A stretch of 64,000 nt of DNA from Stenotrophomonas sp. 610A2 (GTDB lineage: Bacteria > Pseudomonadota > Gammaproteobacteria > Xanthomonadales > Xanthomonadaceae): NCBI RefSeq assembly GCF_030549615.1, contig NZ_CP130832.1, positions 1,922,001 to 1,986,000 on the forward strand, given 5' to 3'. The notes beneath the pieces are model-generated. The model had not been told where the DNA came from, ran no database searches, and worked only from the letters and a program-made list of their open reading frames with translations. A program made the translations under genes and the position numbers. Positions 60,038 to 64,000 of this stretch are shown piece by piece. The stretch's first letter is position 1. Every line of letters starts with the position of its first letter.

Positions 60038-60241
60038 ATGTTGATCCTGACTCGCCGAGTAGGCGAAACCTTGATGATCGGCGACTCGGTCAGCGTGACC
60101 GTGCTCGGCGTCAAGGGCAACCAGGTACGTATCGGTATCACCGCGCCGAAGGATGTTGCTGTCCATCGTGAGGAGATTTTCCAGCGTATCCAGCGTGGTG
60201 ATGAGCCCGCGACCCCAGGAAGTGAAGAAACTTCCGAATAA
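60038..60241 (+). CDS. csrA: Carbon storage regulator CsrA
   Basis: CsrA (67 residues), the post-transcriptional regulator that binds GGA motifs in mRNA leaders. The N-terminal [16 protein letters not shown] and the [15 protein letters not shown] core are canonical, with RNA-contact Arg residues at positions 6 and 44 or nearby. ATG 60038 has GGAGAT 8 bp upstream; the in-frame ATG at 60023 overlaps that ribosome-binding site and is rejected. It follows alaS, as is usual, and the leader hairpin suggests autoregulation. Confidence 0.97.
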   Translation: MLILTRRVGETLMIGDSVSVTVLGVKGNQVRIGITAPKDVAVHREEIFQRIQRGDEPATPGSEETSE

Positions 60242-60317
60242 GGGGTTTACCTTTCACCTCGTTTAACGTTATTCTTCGCGCCCCGCTTAGGAATACACGC
60301 AGCGGGGCAAGAGAAAC

Positions 60318-60410
60318 GGAGTGATGCCCGAGTGGCTGAAGGGGCTCCCCTGCTAAGGGAGTATAGGGTTAAAAGCTCTATCGAGGGTTCGAATCCCTCT
60401 CACTCCGCCA
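60318..60410 (+). tRNA. tRNA-Ser (GCU)
   Basis: A 93-nt type II tRNA with encoded CCA: acceptor GGAGTGA / TCACTCC, anticodon arm CTCCCCTGCTAAGGGAG giving GCU, and a long variable arm. Location after csrA matches the enteric csrA-serV order. Confidence 0.97.
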
Positions 60411-60420
60411 GTTTCAAAAA

Positions 60421-60443
60421 AGCCCCTGAAAAGGGGCTTTTTT
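60421..60443 (+). terminator. Intrinsic terminator after tRNA-Ser
   Basis: Stem AGCCCCT / AGGGGCT with a GAAA loop, then TTTTT. Confidence 0.9.
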
Positions 60444-60574
60444 GTGCTCGTTGGTTTTTCATCGGCAGTGTCTTTGAGTTTCTCTTTCCAGTCGGGTGTG
60501 GGCGAATGCTGTGTCGTGCCGAGATGGTCGCGCGTGATTGTTGAGTGCAGTTGCATCGCTGGAAATTTTTCACC

Positions 60575-60865
60575 GTAGTGTCGAGCCGTGCTCGGCTGGA
60601 GCTTTCCCGGTGAGGTCTCTGCCGAGCATGGCTCGGCACTACGGTGTTTGCGCTCCAGCAGCGCTGAGCGGCTTGTAGTGGGTTGTAGTGCCGAGCCATG
60701 CTCGGCTGGAGCTTTCCCAGTGAGGCCTCTGCCGAGCATGGCTCGGCACTACAGTGTTTGCGCTCCTGCAGCGCTGAGCGGCTTGTAGCGGGTTGTGTAG
60801 TGCCGAGCCATGCTCGGATAGGGGCATTAGCGGGAAGGCCTCTGCCGAGCATGGATCGGCACTAC
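60575..60865. repeat. Higher-order array of three SMAG doublets, ~110-bp period
   Basis: Each doublet has a direct unit (GTAGTG..GAGCC.TGCTCGG at 60575, 60685 and 60797) and an inverted unit ending CTAC. Doublets 1 and 2 and the linkers (GTGTTTGCGCTCC.GCAGCGCTGAG) are nearly identical, showing whole-doublet duplication. The 60444-60903 gap holds no supported gene. Confidence 0.88.
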
Positions 60866-60903
60866 GTTCCGGCAGTTTGAATTGCCGTCAAAAAACGCGC
60901 ATA

Positions 60904-60934
60904 AAAAAAACAGCAGGCAATGCCTGCTGTTTTT
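60904..60934 (-). terminator. Intrinsic terminator of the tRNA-Arg pair
   Basis: On the minus strand AAAACAGCAGGCA / TGCCTGCTGTTTT followed by T residues; it lies just downstream of the tRNA-Arg at 60940. Confidence 0.88.
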
Positions 60935-60939
60935 AGTAT

Positions 60940-61016
60940 TGGTGCGCTCGGAGAGATTCGAACTCCCGACCACCTGGTTCGTAGCCAGGTACTCTATCCA
61001 ACTGAGCTACGAGCGC
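60940..61016 (-). tRNA. tRNA-Arg (ACG), copy 2
   Basis: A 77-nt cloverleaf with encoded CCA on the minus strand. Anticodon arm CCTGG-CTACGAA-CCAGG gives ACG (read as ICG). Identical to the copy at 61070. Confidence 0.97.
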
Positions 61017-61069
61017 TCAACATTGCTGTTGTAGTTTGAAGCGGTGCAGATTGAATCTGCTTTCTGACA

Positions 61070-61146
61070 TGGTGCGCTCGGAGAGATTCGAACTCCCGAC
61101 CACCTGGTTCGTAGCCAGGTACTCTATCCAACTGAGCTACGAGCGC
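61070..61146 (-). tRNA. tRNA-Arg (ACG), copy 1
   Basis: The upstream one of two identical tandem tRNA-Arg genes (anticodon ACG, encoded CCA), 53 bp apart. tRNA-Ser next to tRNA-Arg after csrA parallels the enteric serV-argV cluster, but here the Arg genes are on the other strand. Confidence 0.97.
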
Positions 61147-61211
61147 GTCGTTGCCAGGAGCGAGATTATGCGGATTTGAGATGTTTGCGTCAACGCTTTT
61201 GTGAAAATTTC

Positions 61212-62072
61212 TTAATCTTCGGGATGAATCAGTGTCGAAACCACGTTCTGCGGTGATTTCATCCAATGAAAGTGGTCCGCACGTACGCCCAGGTCGCGCG
61301 ATGACACTACTTTCAGGCTGCGTGCCGACGCTGGAAGCTTGGCCAGCAGCTGCTGCATCGAGCTGACCGGGGCCAACCAGTCGCTGTCCATCACCACGGC
61401 GCGCGTCGCCGCGGTGATGTGTCGCATGCCAGCTTCAAGGTCGATTGGCATTCCCTGTGCGGCGTAGTGGTTGCTCAGGCCCACGCGCGCCCAGTCGCGT
61501 ATCAATCCACGCGCCTCGGTGCCACCGAAACCGACGCGTCGGCCGGGCAGGGTGCCATTGCGTTGTGCAAGCCATGGCAGGAAGCGATAGGCCAAGGGCA
61601 ACAGCCAGCCACGCGGTGGCGGAAAACTGCGCCACCAGGGCGTGCCGCTGGCGACCAGCCACAATGCGTCGAGCTCGGCATCGCGCAGGCCGGCGTAACA
61701 GCAGCTGAGCTGGCCGCCGAGGCTGTGGCCGCCCAGCCGGAACGGCAGGCCGGGCAGTGCGTCATGCACGGCTGTTTCGGCGGCCGGCAGATCGAGCTGC
61801 AGCAGCTCCTTGTAGCCCCAGTCGTGGCTGCGGTCCGGGCGCAGAGTGCTGCTGCCGTTGCCACGCCATTCGTGCAGGAAGACAGCAATGCCGCGGGCTG
61901 CGAGTGCTTCGGCAAACGCCTGGTAGTGGCGTGCTGCCACGCCAAGAGCGGGAAGCCATAACAGGCAGGCGCGGGGCTGGGCGGGCAGGCAGGTCAGTAG
62001 ATCAAAGCCGTGGCCATCGGCGCTGCTGACGCGCAGCGTGCTTGTTTCGTAGGGTGCTGCGTTTGTGCTCAT
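61212..62072 (-). CDS. Alpha/beta-fold hydrolase
   Basis: A 286-residue serine-hydrolase-fold protein with the nucleophile elbow GGHSLGGQL (Ser at about 113) and an upstream strand RACLLWLPALGVAARHY. The C-terminal HFHWMKSPQNV carries the likely catalytic His. The substrate is unknown. ATG 62072 overlaps the thiD stop by 4 bp, so the pair is one operon; a link to thiamine metabolism is possible but not shown. Confidence 0.82.
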   Translation of the reverse strand: MSTNAAPYETSTLRVSSADGHGFDLLTCLPAQPRACLLWLPALGVAARHYQAFAEALAARGIAVFLHEWRGNGSSTLRPDRSHDWGYKELLQLDLPAAETAVHDALPGLPFRLGGHSLGGQLSCCYAGLRDAELDALWLVASGTPWWRSFPPPRGWLLPLAYRFLPWLAQRNGTLPGRRVGFGGTEARGLIRDWARVGLSNHYAAQGMPIDLEAGMRHITAATRAVVMDSDWLAPVSSMQQLLAKLPASARSLKVVSSRDLGVRADHFHWMKSPQNVVSTLIHPED

Positions 62073-62878
62073 GCGGATGGTGCCGCGCCGAAGTGATCCA
62101 GCACCATCACCTCGCTGCGGCCCGGGTGATAGCCGCCCTGCAGGCCGCGCGCGACGTAATCGATGGCGGCTTCGCAGGCATTGGCCAGCGACAGTCCGCA
62201 GCACAGTTGCGCGGCAATCGCCGACGCCAGTGTGCAGCCGGTGCCGTGGGCGTCCACCGGCAAGCGGGCGTGACTGAACTCTTCGCGGCTGACGCCATCG
62301 AAATAGCGGTCGATGACACGGTTGCCTTCCAGCAGATGGCCACCTTTGAGCAGGACCGCGCCGGCACCCATTTCGATCAAAGCGGCAGCCGCATCTTCGG
62401 CCTCGTCGCCATTGCCGATGCGGCGGCCAAGCAGGAGTTCGGCTTCGGGCGTGTTGGGTGTCAGGAGGGTGGCCAGTGGCAGCAGGCGTTCGCGCATTGC
62501 GCGCAAGGCGCTGTCTTCAAGCAGTTTGGCGCCACTGGTGGCGACCATTACTGGATCAAGCACGATATGGGTAGGGCAGCGTTGTTCCAGTACATCGGCA
62601 ACCAGGTTGATGACCTCGGCGTTGGCGAGCATGCCGAGCTTGACCGCATGGATGTCGAAATCGTCGAAGCAGGCATCCAGCTGCGCCTGCAGGAACGGCA
62701 GCGGTGGCACGTGCACGGCGATGACACCGCGGGTGTGCTGCGCGGTGAGGGCGGCGATTGCTGACAGGCCATGCACGCGGTGCGCGGCAAAGGCCTTGAG
62801 ATCGGCTTGGATGCCGGCACCACCACCGGAATCGGAACCGGCAATGGTGAGGGCGGAAACGGGCGTGGAAGGACTCAT
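62069..62878 (-). CDS. thiD: Hydroxymethylpyrimidine/phosphomethylpyrimidine kinase
   Basis: ThiD (269 residues) phosphorylates the pyrimidine branch of thiamine synthesis twice. Ribokinase-fold signatures: [22 protein letters not shown] at the start, [13 protein letters not shown], and the catalytic [15 protein letters not shown] (about residue 210). No TPP aptamer is visible within 60 bp upstream, unlike the uptake genes near 12 kb. Confidence 0.95.
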   Translation of the reverse strand: MSPSTPVSALTIAGSDSGGGAGIQADLKAFAAHRVHGLSAIAALTAQHTRGVIAVHVPPLPFLQAQLDACFDDFDIHAVKLGMLANAEVINLVADVLEQRCPTHIVLDPVMVATSGAKLLEDSALRAMRERLLPLATLLTPNTPEAELLLGRRIGNGDEAEDAAAALIEMGAGAVLLKGGHLLEGNRVIDRYFDGVSREEFSHARLPVDAHGTGCTLASAIAAQLCCGLSLANACEAAIDYVARGLQGGYHPGRSEVMVLDHFGAAPSA

Positions 62879-62912
62879 GCGCCGATTGTGCAGGGTTTGC
62901 CCGCCGCCTGCC

Positions 62913-63584
62913 TCAGGCGTGGCGGCGCGTCACCCATTGCCGGTACAGCACGTAACCCAGGCCGGTGAGTCCGGTCAGGACTGCCGGGACAAGCAGTGCG
63001 TCGTACTGCCAGCGCGCGAACAGCCAGGCGCCAAGGATGCCGCCGGCCAGGAAGCCACTGATGATCAGACCGCTCAGGGTCAGCCGGTGCATCGGCACCG
63101 GCAGGCCGCGCAGCAGGTGGCCCAGGGCGATGCCCAGGTCGGTGAACATGCCGCTCAGGTGGGTGGTGCGAACGACGGCGCCGCTGAAGGTGGTGACCAT
63201 GGCGTTCTGCAGTCCGCAGGCCATGGCGGCAGCCAGGGCGCCCCAGATCTGCTGCTGTTTGAAGAGTGGGATGGCAAGCAGCAACAAGGCCGATTCCAGC
63301 GCCAGGGCGATGCCGTAACGGCGGCCGAGCTGCAGGGTGCTGTCCTGGATGATCAGGCCGCTGAGCGCTGCGCCAAGGGCAAAGGCAATCAACAGCCCCC
63401 ACAGGTGCCCGACCGAGCGCCAGTCGGCATGCGCAAGGGCAATGCCGAGCTGGCTGGTGCTGCCGGTGAGGTGGCTGACGGCCTGGTGTTCAAAGCCAAG
63501 GAAGCCAACCACATTGACGATGCCGGCCACGCAGGACAGCACGATGGCGCCAATCCAGACCCAAGTGGGCAGACGGACCTTCAT
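62913..63584 (-). CDS. DUF1275 (YoaK-family) membrane protein
   Basis: A 223-residue protein with about six membrane helices and the DUF1275 opening [25 protein letters not shown] later stretch [29 protein letters not shown] is the family's second hallmark. Function unknown. It runs in the same direction as thiD, 34 bp upstream of it. Confidence 0.88.
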   Translation of the reverse strand: MKVRLPTWVWIGAIVLSCVAGIVNVVGFLGFEHQAVSHLTGSTSQLGIALAHADWRSVGHLWGLLIAFALGAALSGLIIQDSTLQLGRRYGIALALESALLLLAIPLFKQQQIWGALAAAMACGLQNAMVTTFSGAVVRTTHLSGMFTDLGIALGHLLRGLPVPMHRLTLSGLIISGFLAGGILGAWLFARWQYDALLVPAVLTGLTGLGYVLYRQWVTRRHA

Positions 63585-63596
63585 GCCGACGCCGGA

Positions 63597-64000
63597 TCAG
63601 GGCTTGGACAGCGCGCCGTTGCGCTCGATGCTGGAGAACGTGCTGGTCTGCGGGTCGTATACCGCGCCCCAGAACTGTCCGCCGCCATCACAGACGCGGA
63701 TCGCTTCGCGGGCCGGGTTGATGTCGCTGTGGTCGGGCAGGGTGAAGGCGTTGATGTAGATCAGGCGCTTGCCGCTGGACTCGAAGCCTACGTACTGCCG
63801 GCCGGACAGGGCCGGCTCGGCAATGCTGGGTTGCAGTTGTGCCAACTGGCTTTCCAGTGCGTCGATATCGGCGCGGCTGGGTGCCCAGTAGCCGGTGACT
63901 TCACCGGCATGTTTGGCGGGGCTGTCGCGCGAGCAGGTGTCCAGCACCTGCGCGGCGACCACGGGGCGGGTGACGACCCAGGACTGTCCGGTCTTGACCG
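63597..64000 (-). CDS. Unknown protein, 5' end beyond the window
   Basis: The frame is open to the window edge on the minus strand (at least 134 residues, ending [12 protein letters not shown]). A GTG at 63962 is possible as a start, but the upstream codons read [20 protein letters not shown] without a stop, so the gene probably continues outside. Two Cys (DTCSRDSP and [16 protein letters not shown]) could form a disulphide if it is exported. I do not recognise the family. It ends 12 bp before the DUF1275 gene start. Confidence 0.65.
   Translation of the reverse strand, partial: VKTGQSWVVTRPVVAAQVLDTCSRDSPAKHAGEVTGYWAPSRADIDALESQLAQLQPSIAEPALSGRQYVGFESSGKRLIYINAFTLPDHSDINPAREAIRVCDGGGQFWGAVYDPQTSTFSSIERNGALSKP

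Noticed and set aside
60575..60865. Possible CRISPR array because of regular palindromic repeats
   Set aside because: Units are direct-inverted SMAG doublets with conserved, not unique, spacers of unequal size, and no cas genes are present.

Overview
The window comes from a high-GC gammaproteobacterium of the family Xanthomonadaceae, most likely Stenotrophomonas. Three things point there: many short palindromes that begin with GTAG (matching the SMAG repeat family described in Stenotrophomonas maltophilia), a xanthomonad-type LexA operator in front of lexA, and gene orders typical of the family. Nearly all of it is core chromosome. No phage, insertion sequence, CRISPR array or secretion cluster is visible.

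Layout. (1) 1-8592: a tight, largely overlapping operon, exbB(partial)-exbD-msbA-lpxK-kdsB-LMW phosphatase-NHL/thioredoxin protein-uvrC-pgsA (lipid A and Kdo synthesis, energy transduction, DNA repair, phospholipid synthesis). (2) 8593-19970: an apparently opened-up tRNA cluster. The Gly(GCC), Cys(GCA) and Leu(UAA) genes that sit side by side behind pgsA in enteric bacteria are here separated by cargo. The first block is a thiamine-uptake module (pnuC, a TonB receptor, a TPP riboswitch and a phosphotransferase-like gene). The second is a cytosolic leucine-rich-repeat kinase plus a microaerobic module (ccoG, a small membrane protein, a truncated haemoglobin, hemN) with FNR-type boxes. Then comes tRNA-Leu, whose 3' half is duplicated 848 bp downstream around an orphan gene. 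(3) 19991-29546: a nucleotide-sugar dehydrogenase, an FMN glutamate-synthase-like protein, a flavoprotein, an FKBP lipoprotein, trhO, a luciferase-like oxidoreductase, an ExoD-like protein and a CNNM/CorC protein. (4) 29823-34143: phosphate transport (DUF47-pit), parE and a small exported charged protein. (5) 34273-44409: pyrG, eno-ftsB-ispD-ispF-truD, a Smr protein, and surE-pcm-yqaA-nlpD (no rpoS follows). (6) 44705-52050: a Mth938-like protein and yhbY, then rlmE, ftsH, folP-miaA-hfq-hflX. (7) 52259-60241: pncC, a UbiB-family gene, lexA, recA, recX, alaS, csrA. (8) 60318-64000: tRNA-Ser, two tRNA-Arg, an alpha/beta hydrolase with thiD, a DUF1275 protein and a truncated gene at the window edge.

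The most notable signals are regulatory and structural. One FNR-type palindrome has plausible -10 elements on both sides. hemN appears to be leaderless, with an FNR-like box exactly 41.5 bp before its ATG. Several other genes have a -10 hexamer exactly 12 bp before the start codon. A Fur-like palindrome lies upstream of the TPP riboswitch. Three sequence-unrelated palindrome families share the same GTAG end, and one of these repeats supplies a gene's stop codon.
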